The translations under genes and the position numbers were made by a program. A DNA stretch of 45,363 nt from Onstottus_B sp049273855 (GTDB lineage: Bacteria; Acidobacteriota; Blastocatellia; UBA7656). Every line of letters starts with the position of its first letter. Position 1 is the first letter of the stretch. Below the pieces are notes generated by a model, which was not told the origin of the DNA, did no database searches, and worked only from the letters and a program-made list of their open reading frames with translations. The DNA is taken from positions 1 to 45,363 of the forward strand of contig JBASRN010000208.1 in the NCBI GenBank assembly GCA_049273855.1, written 5' to 3'. Positions 23,577 to 31,527 of the stretch are shown here, one piece after another.

Positions 23577-24485
23577 CTAGTGCGCTTGGGTCTCGAACTC
23601 CCCCATCCGGCGAAACTTCTCGTAGCGGCGCGCGACCCGCACACTGTGGTTCAAATGACGCACGGCTTCCAGCGACTGGTGAAGGCTTTCGCTCAACAGC
23701 TCGGCCATCTTTGGATGATCGGCGTGGGCCCCGCCTTCGGGCTCGGGAATTATCGCGTCGATCAAACCGAACTCGAGCAGATCGGGAGCGGTCAACCGCA
23801 ACGCTCGCGCGGCTTCTTCGGCATAGGATTGATCGCGCCACAGAATCGACGCGCAGCCTTCGGGCGTGATAACCGAGTAGATGGAGTTCTCGAGCATAAG
23901 CACCCGATCGCCAAGCCCGATCGCAAGCGCGCCGCCCGACCCGCCTTCGCCGGTGACCGTGACGATTACCGGTACACGAAGCTTGGCCATCTCGCGCAGG
24001 TTGTAAGCGATCGCTTCAGCCTGGCCGCGCTCTTCGGCGTCGATCCCCGGATAAGCGCCTGGTGTGTCGATCAATGTAAAGATGGGGCGATTGAATTTCT
24101 CGGCCAGCTTCATTATGCGCAGCGCCTTGCGATAGCCTTCGGGCTTTGGCATCCCGAAGTTGCGCTGCTGCCGTTGACGCATCGTGCGTCCCTTCTGATG
24201 GCCGATCACCACGCAGGGCTCGCCTTTGAACTTCGCAAACCCGGCAACGATCGCCGAGTCGTCTCCAAAGCGCCGGTCGCCGTGTGTCTCGGTGAAGTCG
24301 GTGAAGATCAGTTCGATGTAGTCAAGTGTGTAAGGCCGGTCTGAATGGCGGGCGAGCTTCACACGCTCCCAGGCGCCGGGCGGTGCGGGCTCCGCGGTGA
24401 GATTACCGGCTTCCTGCAATCGACGATGTATATCCTCGAGCGAGTCACCGTCGCTCGGGTCCGTCTGCTTCTTCTGTTCCACCAT
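23577..24485 (-). CDS. accA: Acetyl-CoA carboxylase carboxyltransferase, alpha subunit
   Basis: A 302-residue subunit that, with AccD, moves the carboxyl group from biotin to acetyl-CoA to make malonyl-CoA, the first step of fatty acid synthesis. Family landmarks are WERVKLARHSDRPYTLDYI, GDRRFGDDSAIVAG, the acyl-CoA binding RNFGMPKPEGYRKALR, DTPGAYPG, GEGGSGGALAIG and SVITPEGCASILW. N-terminal SLEDIHRRL is slightly shorter than usual. It is divergent from icd. No accD is in the window. Confidence 0.96.
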   Translation of the reverse strand: MVEQKKQTDPSDGDSLEDIHRRLQEAGNLTAEPAPPGAWERVKLARHSDRPYTLDYIELIFTDFTETHGDRRFGDDSAIVAGFAKFKGEPCVVIGHQKGRTMRQRQQRNFGMPKPEGYRKALRIMKLAEKFNRPIFTLIDTPGAYPGIDAEERGQAEAIAYNLREMAKLRVPVIVTVTGEGGSGGALAIGLGDRVLMLENSIYSVITPEGCASILWRDQSYAEEAARALRLTAPDLLEFGLIDAIIPEPEGGAHADHPKMAELLSESLHQSLEAVRHLNHSVRVARRYEKFRRMGEFETQAH

Positions 24486-24520
24486 TCTGAACCGTCATTC
24501 TATCTCGCCCGGCCCACATC

Positions 24521-24550
24521 TTGACACTCGTCTCGCACGGTTGCTACAGT
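24521..24550 (+). promoter_or_regulatory. Putative sigma-70 promoter of icd
   Basis: TTGACA at 24521-24526, an 18-base spacer and TACAGT at 24545-24550. The start point would be near 24557, giving a leader of about 50 bases. GGAGG near 24590 is the ribosome site. Confidence 0.5.
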
Positions 24551-24606
24551 GCGACGGCGCGAAAAACGCCCCAATCACGCGCAAAATCGAGGAGGCTGGA
24601 AAGCCG

Positions 24607-25992
24607 ATGGCGACGTTCAATGGTATAGAAGTTCCCGCCGATGGTCAAAAGATTACGGTCGAAGGACTCGAGCTGAAAGTTCCCGATCGCCCGGTCATTC
24701 CATTCATCGAAGGCGACGGAACCGGCCGTGACATCTGGCGAGCGTCCCAGCGCGTGTTCGATGCCGCCGTGGAAAAGGCTTATGCCGGGACGCGCCGCAT
24801 AGTCTGGTATGAGATCTTCGCGGGCGAAAAAGCCTCCAATCAGTTCGGCCAGTGGCTCACCGACGACTCGGTCAAAGCCATCGCAGAGTACGTCGTCGCG
24901 ATAAAAGGGCCGCTCACCACCCCGGTCGGCGGCGGCATTCGAAGCTTGAACGTCACTCTTCGCCAGATGCTTGACCTGTACGCTTGCGTGCGGCCGGTGC
25001 GCTACTTCGAGGGTGTGCCTTCGCCGGTCAAACATCCCGAGCGCATGGACATCGTGCTGTTTCGCGAGAACACCGAGGACGTGTACGCCGGGATCGAGTT
25101 CGTCTCCGAAAGCGAGCGAGCGAGGGAGATCATCTCGTTGCTCAATGACAAGTACGGCTTCAAGGTGAGGACCGACAGCGGCATCGGCATCAAACCCATC
25201 TCGCCGACGGGTACAAAGCGGCTTGTGCGAAGAGCGATCAAGTATGCGATCGATTGGAAACGGCCGTCGGTCACCCTTGTTCACAAGGGAAACATCATGA
25301 AGTTCACCGAGGGCGCGTTTCGCGACTGGGGCTACGAGCTGGCGAAAGACGAGTTCAGAAACGACATCGTCACCGAGCGCGAGACATGGATCCTGGAAAA
25401 CAAGGAAAAGAACGCGGCGATCAGCGATGAAGAGAACGCACGGATGATCGAGCCGGGCTTTGATCAGATGTCCCAGAAGCAGCGCGGCGAGGCGGTCGGC
25501 GAAGTCCGGGAAACACTTGCCGCAATCTGGGGGACTCACGGAAGCGGCGCGTGGAAGAAGAAGATTCTGATCAAAGACCGAATCGCAGACTCGATCTTCC
25601 AGCAAATACTCATCCGGCCCGATGAGTACTCGGTGCTGGCGACGCCCAACCTGAACGGCGACTACTTGTCGGACGCGGCCGCGGCGCAGGTAGGCGGGCT
25701 GGGAATGGCTCCGGGAGCCAACATCGGGGACAAGGCCGCGGTCTTCGAAGCCACGCATGGAACGGCGCCCAAGTACGCCGACAAAGACCAGGTCAATCCT
25801 TCATCGGTCATTCTGTCGGGAGTGATGATGCTCGAACACATGGGCTGGCGCGAAGCCGGCGACCGGATCGTCGAAGCGCTGACAAAGACGATTCGGCAGA
25901 AGCGAGTGACGTACGATCTTCATCGCCAGATGGAAGGAGCGACGAAGCTCAAGACGAGCGAGTTCGCTTCGGCGATCGTCGAGAACCTGTAG
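24607..25992 (+). CDS. icd: NADP-dependent isocitrate dehydrogenase
   Basis: A 461-residue enzyme of the TCA cycle that converts isocitrate to 2-oxoglutarate and CO2. Motifs: FIEGDGTGRDIW at the N-terminus, LNVTLRQMLDLYACVRPVRY and FRENTEDVYAGIEF (isocitrate site), VHKGNIMKFTEGAFRDWGYELA, NLNGDYLSDAAAAQVGGLGMAPGANIGD and EATHGTAPKYADKDQVNPSS (cofactor loop). The ATG at 24607 follows GGAGG. It is longer than the 416-residue E. coli enzyme because of a charged insert at about residues 255-320. It is divergent from accA; mdh, the next TCA-related gene, is 14 kb away. Confidence 0.96.
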   Translation: MATFNGIEVPADGQKITVEGLELKVPDRPVIPFIEGDGTGRDIWRASQRVFDAAVEKAYAGTRRIVWYEIFAGEKASNQFGQWLTDDSVKAIAEYVVAIKGPLTTPVGGGIRSLNVTLRQMLDLYACVRPVRYFEGVPSPVKHPERMDIVLFRENTEDVYAGIEFVSESERAREIISLLNDKYGFKVRTDSGIGIKPISPTGTKRLVRRAIKYAIDWKRPSVTLVHKGNIMKFTEGAFRDWGYELAKDEFRNDIVTERETWILENKEKNAAISDEENARMIEPGFDQMSQKQRGEAVGEVRETLAAIWGTHGSGAWKKKILIKDRIADSIFQQILIRPDEYSVLATPNLNGDYLSDAAAAQVGGLGMAPGANIGDKAAVFEATHGTAPKYADKDQVNPSSVILSGVMMLEHMGWREAGDRIVEALTKTIRQKRVTYDLHRQMEGATKLKTSEFASAIVENL

Positions 25993-26093
25993 CGCTGTGC
26001 TTACCGATTGCTGACTGTTCGTTTCGAGATTAGACCGCTGCGGTTTGAAGCTGGTGAGAGGCGGGCCGGCTGGGAAGTAACTGGTTCGCCATC

Positions 26094-26654
26094 ATGGACA
26101 AACCCCAACCCTCCACAATCGTCCCCGAAGATTGGGACGACTTCGTCACATTCATAAGCCAGCACCGCGATGAGATAGCCGGCGGCGGATACGACCTCCG
26201 TATCCAAAGAGACTGGGCAACCAGTCTCACGGATGAGGACCTGCTGCTGCTCGTCGAACACTGTCCCAGTTCCAGACTGACCATCGCGTCGGCCGCAAGA
26301 TCGCTTGAAGTTCTGGAGGTGCTCTCGCGCGACGAATCAGCAGCGGTCAGGGAGGCAGTAGCCGACAACGTTCGAGTATCCTCCGGCATTCTGAACATGC
26401 TCTCGAGCGATTCGGTTTCCGCAGTCCGGATGGCGGTTGCTGAGAACCAGAATGTGACTGTCCAGGATTTGGAGAGTCTCTCAACAGACGCGGTGAATTT
26501 TGTTCGATGGGGTGTGGCTCACAACGAGAAGACTCCGTCGCACGTTTTGGAGCCGCTGGTCAAAGACTCGGACTCCTACGTGAGCGACGAAGCGAAAAGA
26601 AACCCGAACGCGCCAAAGCGAAGCTTCTGGTCCCGGCTGTTAGGGAAAACTTGA
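26094..26654 (+). CDS. Leucine-rich-variant/HEAT-like repeat protein
   Basis: A 186-residue soluble protein made of short helical repeats with the pattern LxxLSxDxxxxVRxAVAxNxxV (SRDESAAVREAVADNVRVS, SSDSVSAVRMAVAENQNVT, STDAVNFVRWGVAHNEKTP, VKDSDSYVSDEAKRNPNAP), the layout of the LRV family. No catalytic site or signal peptide. It probably mediates protein contacts. It is the last chromosomal-type gene before the DNA modification island. Confidence 0.65.
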   Translation: MDKPQPSTIVPEDWDDFVTFISQHRDEIAGGGYDLRIQRDWATSLTDEDLLLLVEHCPSSRLTIASAARSLEVLEVLSRDESAAVREAVADNVRVSSGILNMLSSDSVSAVRMAVAENQNVTVQDLESLSTDAVNFVRWGVAHNEKTPSHVLEPLVKDSDSYVSDEAKRNPNAPKRSFWSRLLGKT

Positions 26655-26703
26655 TCCAGTCTTTCAGTCGCTCGCTGAGCGACCTCTGCAACCTCCGCGC
26701 AGT

Positions 26704-26733
26704 TTGTGCAATCGTGAGTCTCTCTAGTATAAC
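26704..26733 (+). promoter_or_regulatory. Putative promoter of the DNA methyltransferase gene
   Basis: TTGTGC at 26704-26709 and TATAAC at 26728-26733 with an 18-base spacer. The start point would be near 26740, in front of CATGAACGGT, which recurs inverted at the far end of the island near 30189. Confidence 0.4.
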
Positions 26734-26779
26734 GGTACCTTCATGAACGGTCGGTTCCCTCTTTGTTCACCGAGGCAAA

Positions 26780-28372
26780 ATGCAAGGAGAAAATGCTAGG
26801 ACAGAAAAGGTGAAGAGGCTTAGAGGCGGTGGGCTCATCCGCTGTCTCGACCTTTTCGCAGGCTGTGGGGGACTCTCCCTTGGCTTCCAAGCCGCCGGCA
26901 TTTGTATTGTTGGTGCCGTCGAATCCGATCCTATTGCCGCCAAATCTCACGCCCTGAACTTTCACAAGAACGCGCCTGACGTCGAAATTGAGATATTGGC
27001 GCGAGCTCGCGACATCACTCAAGTTGAGCCCAGTGACCTAGTGAGAGAACTCAAGCTCGACCCCGATCCGCAGATGGCGGTCGACCTGATTGTCGGCGGT
27101 CCGCCGTGCCAAGCGTTTGCTCGGGTTGGCCGCGCAAAGCTCCGCGAGGTGATGGAACACCCCGAGGCTTTCAGACAGGATCCTCGCGGTAATCTCTATC
27201 TTAGATACGTACATTACGTCGAAAAACTGCAACCGCTTGCGCTTCTGATGGAAAACGTGCCCGACGTCCTGAACTACGGTGGCCACAACATAGCGGAAGA
27301 GATGTGTGAGGTCTTCGACGAGATTGGTTATGCATGTCGATACACGCTTCTCAATTCTGCTTACTATGGGGTTCCCCAGATGCGCGAGCGGATGTTTCTG
27401 ATCGCGTACGCCAAAGAGCTTGATGCTGAGATATGCTTCCCAGAGCCCGCGTTCTGGGTTGATCTCCCGAGAGGCTATCACGGATCTAGGCAGGTTGCCT
27501 TGAAATCGGTGGAAGCCAACCTGTTTACCAAGAAATCGCATTACGTTCCTCCACCCGAGGCGCGAAATAACCTCCCCGCTGCCGTGACAGCCCGTGAGGC
27601 CCTTGATGATCTACCGGCCATAACGTTACATCTTGACGGAGGGCTAAAACGGGGCGCTCGACGCTTCACCGAAAAGGCTGGATATCGTCAGAACGTACGC
27701 GTCTCATCTTACGCGAAGCTGATGAAGAGCTGGCCTGGCTTCGAGAATAACGACGGTGTATCCGACCACGTCATACGTTCCCTTCCCAGAGACTACGCTA
27801 TCTTCGCGCGGATGAATCCTGGGGATCAATATCCTGAGGCTTACCAACATGCTCTCTGTTTACTCGAGAACAAACTCGGAGAACTCAGCACAGACGGGAT
27901 GACCATTGTCCCCGGAAGCCCTCAGTACTTGGAGCTCAAGCGTCAAATCGTGCCACCTTATGATCCTTCAAAATTCCCGAACAAGTGGCGAAAGATGGAA
28001 GCTGATCAACCAGCCAGAACTCTAATGGCGCATCTTGGAAAGGATGGTTATTCTCACATTCACTACGACAGCGCGCAGGCGCGAACAATCTCCGTCAGGG
28101 AAGCTGCACGCTTGCAGTCTTTCCCGGACGGCTTTGTCTTTGAAGGAACAATGAATCCAGCTTTCCGACAAATAGGGAATGCTGTGCCTCCGCTGCTCGC
28201 GAAGGCGATAGGCGAACGGATGATCAAGCAATTGAGGAGGGGCGAACATGCTACAGAGGCTAGCAGTAAAAAGACTCACAGCGTCCGACCTGACGTTCTT
28301 CGAGTGGCATTTTCGGAATCACAACGCGGGCAATCAAAAGGCCATCAACTTAAACGCCGACGTCTTCGTTGA
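26780..28372 (+). CDS. DNA (cytosine-5) methyltransferase
   Basis: A 530-residue C5-methyltransferase. Motif I FAGCGG is at residues 26-31, the catalytic C110 is in GGPPCQAF, ENV begins at E158, QMRER at 200 and the C-terminal RQIGNAVPP at 463-471. The region between 205 and 440 is the large target recognition domain, so the recognised sequence cannot be predicted. The domain should end near residue 490; the last 40 residues are read from the start of the next gene in another frame, a 125-base overlap. Codon use is less GC-rich than the neighbours, suggesting transfer. The MTase protects host DNA against the nuclease encoded next to it. Confidence 0.95.
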   Translation: MQGENARTEKVKRLRGGGLIRCLDLFAGCGGLSLGFQAAGICIVGAVESDPIAAKSHALNFHKNAPDVEIEILARARDITQVEPSDLVRELKLDPDPQMAVDLIVGGPPCQAFARVGRAKLREVMEHPEAFRQDPRGNLYLRYVHYVEKLQPLALLMENVPDVLNYGGHNIAEEMCEVFDEIGYACRYTLLNSAYYGVPQMRERMFLIAYAKELDAEICFPEPAFWVDLPRGYHGSRQVALKSVEANLFTKKSHYVPPPEARNNLPAAVTAREALDDLPAITLHLDGGLKRGARRFTEKAGYRQNVRVSSYAKLMKSWPGFENNDGVSDHVIRSLPRDYAIFARMNPGDQYPEAYQHALCLLENKLGELSTDGMTIVPGSPQYLELKRQIVPPYDPSKFPNKWRKMEADQPARTLMAHLGKDGYSHIHYDSAQARTISVREAARLQSFPDGFVFEGTMNPAFRQIGNAVPPLLAKAIGERMIKQLRRGEHATEASSKKTHSVRPDVLRVAFSESQRGQSKGHQLKRRRLR

Positions 28373-29375
28373 CGTGCTCTATCCTAGCATCACGGAGACA
28401 ACACCAGGGAGGAGAGGTAGGATCCCGTTAGACCTCTATCTCTACGGACCTGGGATGAATGGTGAGTACAACCTACAGCGAAAGATAGTGAAGGGTGAGG
28501 CTTACAAGAACTGGAGGCTGAACGGCGAGTACGTCCTGAATCCCGATGACAACGTCGAACGTTTTAACGCACTAGTTCCAACCGATCTCGCGGTCTTCAG
28601 CTTCGATGGAGACATATGCCCAACCGCTGCTAGCGTTGTATTTGTCGCTCAATCGATCCACGAAGACGCACCGCTCCATGCCCAGCTGGATTCATTCTTA
28701 GAAGCGAGGCGAATGGCTGCGCTTTGGGATTCAGAGCTGGCTCGAATTGTTGCGAGCGCCGGAATTCCAGAAGCTCATCCGATCAATGCGCTGCTCCTCG
28801 ACGCGGCACTAGAAGATGCCTCTCTGGGAGGTACGAGAGGTGTCAGGAGACTCTCATCACAGCCTTCGGGAAGAAAGCTGTCTCGTGAAGACTTGCAGCG
28901 GGCGCGTCAGAAAGCAGAGGAAATTGGAAGCCTTGGCGAAGATTACGTGAACAGTTTTATGCTTCGCCTCAAAGACGAGGGTAGAATCGAAGGCTTTCAA
29001 TGGGTCTCCCTCGAGAACGCGGTCGCTCCGTATGATTTCCTGCTAATGCGTCTCGGCGGACAGCGAAGGCTGGTGGACGTTAAGGCGACGTCGGGGGAGT
29101 TCGAGCGCCCCATCCATATTTCTCTTAACGAGCTGCGCCAGATGAGCGCAGGAGCGGATCAGTATGATCTTTACCGGATATATGACATCGGCGATGGGGC
29201 GGCAAAGCTTCGTATTGCGGAAAACGTTAAGGACTTTGCTGCAAGCGTCGTGGCGGTCTTCGACGCCCTGCCGACCGACGTAACCGTTGATGGAATCTCT
29301 GTTCCGCCTTCGTTTCTCAACTTTCAAGCCGAAACAAAAGTTGAATTGATAGGCGATCGGGATGATGTCGAATAA
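28248..29375 (+). CDS. Putative restriction endonuclease with DUF3883-like nuclease domain
   Basis: A 375-residue protein of no recognised close family. The C-terminal part from about residue 225 to 345 has an arrangement like PD-(D/E)xK nucleases of the DUF3883 type: E231 in GEDYV, D263 in PYDFLL and D277-V-K279 in VDVKATSG, followed by the IHISLNELRQM helix. The N-terminal 200 residues have no recognised motif and may hold target recognition. Its position directly behind, and overlapping, a C5-methyltransferase makes a restriction enzyme the likely role. The ATG at 28248 is used; shorter starts would lose SDLTFFEWHF, which looks conserved. Confidence 0.7.
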   Translation: MLQRLAVKRLTASDLTFFEWHFRNHNAGNQKAINLNADVFVDVLYPSITETTPGRRGRIPLDLYLYGPGMNGEYNLQRKIVKGEAYKNWRLNGEYVLNPDDNVERFNALVPTDLAVFSFDGDICPTAASVVFVAQSIHEDAPLHAQLDSFLEARRMAALWDSELARIVASAGIPEAHPINALLLDAALEDASLGGTRGVRRLSSQPSGRKLSREDLQRARQKAEEIGSLGEDYVNSFMLRLKDEGRIEGFQWVSLENAVAPYDFLLMRLGGQRRLVDVKATSGEFERPIHISLNELRQMSAGADQYDLYRIYDIGDGAAKLRIAENVKDFAASVVAVFDALPTDVTVDGISVPPSFLNFQAETKVELIGDRDDVE

Positions 29376-29462
29376 CGCTCGCCGCCCTCGATCAGGGCGC
29401 GAACCTCTTCTTACCGTTCAAAGGTCCGGCGCTCGTGAGTTGACGGAGGCTTAATCCACACC

Positions 29463-30137
29463 GTGCTAGTATCGTATGGAGACGAGAGGGCCGTGTACTT
29501 CAGATCGCGCTTGAGTAAGTGGGGTAGACAAAATCGGAGAAGGTTCCCCTGGCGCGAGACTTCGAACCCTTTCCACATATTGCTTGCCGAGATGATGCTG
29601 CGTCGCACCAACGCCGCACAGGTCGTCTCTATTTACGTTAACATCACCAAGCGATATCCGACGCCTAAGCGCCTAGCGACCGCCCCTCGCCGCGAGGTAC
29701 TGGCCCAGCTCGAACCACTCGGCTTAGCTTGGCGAGCGGAAAACATTCGAACAGTGGCGGAGCTGCTGGTAAAGCGATTTGCGGAGCGAGTTCCGCGGAG
29801 TGTTGAACTCCTAAAAGGGTTCCCGGGTGTTGGCGATTATGTTGCAAACGCCGTTACTTGCTTCGCCTTCCAGCACCCAATGTCACTCGTTGATACCAAC
29901 ACTGTACGTGTCGCTGGACGCTACTTTGGGTTTCGTACTAACGCGGAGTCTCGAAGGCGGAAGCCTGTGAGACAAGCCATTCGCGCAGTCACAGGGCGGC
30001 GGAATACTAGAGACTTCAACTATGCTTTTTTGGACTTCGCAGCCTTGGTCTGCAAGCCTGCTAATCCCGATTGCTTTCACTGCCCGTTACAAACTCGCTG
30101 CGCGTTCGGACAGAATAGGCTAAAGGAGGAGGTCTGA
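29463..30137 (+). CDS. HhH-GPD DNA glycosylase, Mig-like (T:G mismatch)
   Basis: A 224-residue base excision repair enzyme of the endonuclease III/MutY family. The helix-hairpin-helix is GFPGVGDYVANAV; Y126 takes the place of the catalytic lysine of endonuclease III, and the conserved D144 (LVDTNTVRV) lies 18 residues on, the normal step. Tyr at that position is known from the archaeal Mig enzyme that removes T from T:G, repairing deaminated 5-methylcytosine. The C-terminal C-x6-C-x2-C-x5-C binds a 4Fe-4S cluster. Start: GTG at 29463 with GGAGG at 29445; GTG at 29493 is an alternative. It is the third gene of the modification island, 87 bases after the nuclease. Confidence 0.88.
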   Translation: MLVSYGDERAVYFRSRLSKWGRQNRRRFPWRETSNPFHILLAEMMLRRTNAAQVVSIYVNITKRYPTPKRLATAPRREVLAQLEPLGLAWRAENIRTVAELLVKRFAERVPRSVELLKGFPGVGDYVANAVTCFAFQHPMSLVDTNTVRVAGRYFGFRTNAESRRRKPVRQAIRAVTGRRNTRDFNYAFLDFAALVCKPANPDCFHCPLQTRCAFGQNRLKEEV

Positions 30138-30183
30138 GGATAATTGAACCTATTTCTCGACAGCATGACCGCGAGTTGATGCG

Positions 30184-30208
30184 GTGTTACCGTTCATCAC
30201 GGTAACGC
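30184..30208. terminator. Terminator-like hairpin at the island end
   Basis: GTTACCGT (30186-30193) pairs with ACGGTAAC (30199-30206) around TCATC, with extra pairs at the base. There is no T-run on either side, so it may be a weak or bidirectional terminator between the convergent island and TSUP genes. Confidence 0.3.
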
Positions 30209-31102
30209 GAGCGGCGGCTCTTCTCCCGTGTCTCCTCGATGTCTTGACATCGCTGAACGCAGCATTGCTATCGCCGTGAACACGACGACGACCACCACCA
30301 GCCATCGAACTGCCGAAAGCGGCAACGACTTCACGATAAAGGCTGCAATCAGAACTGCTGGTATCCCGCCCAGCGCAAGCCCCAACGCCGCGCGGAGGTC
30401 ATAACTGCCTTTCCTGATGAACCGCGCGCTGGCAACCGGCATCAGAAACGCGCACGATCCCATCATGATCGGGAAAGCAGTAGTCGGCGCCATTCCGAGC
30501 AGACTGATCAGAATCAAACACGGCGCATACAGTCCTATCCCCAGCGACATCAGCGCGCCGAGTGTGAAATTTCCTATCAGGCCAATCCAAAGCCGACGCC
30601 CCTCCAGACCAAGCGCCACGCCCCCGCCGGGGAACAGATTCAGTTGCGTCATCAGCATCAGCGTCGCGGCGGCCAGCAGGGCGACGCCCATTCCGATCTG
30701 AATCTTGCGGCGCTCCCAGCTACAGACGAAGCCCGCGCCAAGCCAGGCTCCCATCACCGCCGCGCCGATCATCAGAACCAGCGTCGTCATATTCACTTCG
30801 ATGATCGTGATGTAGATCAACGCCTGCACAAACGTCGGCGGCGTATGACCGACGTTGAGCGTGCCCGGGATGTGTTCATCTCGAACAACCTTTCGCAGCC
30901 TGAAGAACGAAGTGGTGGTCGCGAATGAACCGATACCCAGCGTGTCGAAGAAGTTCGTGATAAACCCGATGCCGGATTGGAGCAGCGTGGGCAAGGCTGG
31001 CTCGGCACGTCGGTTTCGCCGGACGGCCGACCACCACGTGATTACATAGAAGACGCCGAAAGCGCCGAGCGCGAGAAACAGAAAGCCTTTTGTCGAAAGC
31101 AT
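30197..31102 (-). CDS. TSUP family sulfite/anion exporter (TauE/SafE)
   Basis: A 301-residue membrane protein with about eight helices. The opening helix (FLFLALGAFGVFYVI) and the two half-repeats, GIGFITNFFDTLGIGSFATTTSF and LIGNFTLGALMSLGIGLYAPCLILISLLGMAPTTAFPIMMGS, are characteristic of TauE/SafE. Such proteins export sulfur-containing or organic anions, but the substrate here is unknown. The ATG at 31102 is chosen because a membrane helix starts right after it; the frame continues upstream for 65 codons of non-membrane sequence. No ribosome site is clear. Confidence 0.85.
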   Translation of the reverse strand: MLSTKGFLFLALGAFGVFYVITWWSAVRRNRRAEPALPTLLQSGIGFITNFFDTLGIGSFATTTSFFRLRKVVRDEHIPGTLNVGHTPPTFVQALIYITIIEVNMTTLVLMIGAAVMGAWLGAGFVCSWERRKIQIGMGVALLAAATLMLMTQLNLFPGGGVALGLEGRRLWIGLIGNFTLGALMSLGIGLYAPCLILISLLGMAPTTAFPIMMGSCAFLMPVASARFIRKGSYDLRAALGLALGGIPAVLIAAFIVKSLPLSAVRWLVVVVVVFTAIAMLRSAMSRHRGDTGEEPPLALP

Positions 31103-31346
31103 GGCGCGGATGCTAACGCAGTTGCGCAGAAAGAACAAAGCAAGCACGAGTCTTTGCCGCGTTCGGCCGCTAACTGGGTGGTTGAACAAGCGACAACACT
31201 TGCGCACAAGCGATCTGTACTGGTCCTCTCGATTAATTTGGTGGACCGAAGTCCTGTCGGGGAACCGCACACCACTTCCGCAAAGCTCTATACGCACCTG
31301 GCCTGGTAGGTCGGGCTGGCCCTCGGTAACGTGGCCCTCAGCAACG

Positions 31347-31375
31347 TTGACATTTTGGGTGAGTTGAAATAGATT
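31347..31375 (+). promoter_or_regulatory. Putative promoter of the large secreted protein gene
   Basis: TTGACA at 31347-31352, a 17-base spacer and TAGATT at 31370-31375. The start would be near 31382, giving a leader of about 146 bases. Confidence 0.45.
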
Positions 31376-31527
31376 CGCTCCCCGCTAACAAGAGTTGGCA
31401 GGAACAAGTAGCGATTAAGAGTCTGGCAGGGACGGTGGTAATCTTCGGTGCACCGACCTTGCCGATAGCGAGCTCCTACCTCGCTAGCACTTCGGTTTCG
31501 TGATCTCAAAAACAGGAGGACAGCGTT
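31376..31527 (+). other. Long leader with possible ribosome-site-masking hairpin
   Basis: TAGCGAG (31466-31472) pairs with CTCGCTA (31480-31486); the loop contains CTCCT, complementary to the AGGAGG ribosome site at 31514-31519. The earlier part of the 31103-31527 gap, up to the -35 box, holds nothing recognisable. Confidence 0.3.

Noticed and set aside
24544..25758. A 404-codon reverse-strand frame opposite icd
   Set aside because: It lies entirely over a highly conserved enzyme and shows no family motif; high-GC genes often leave such an open antisense frame.
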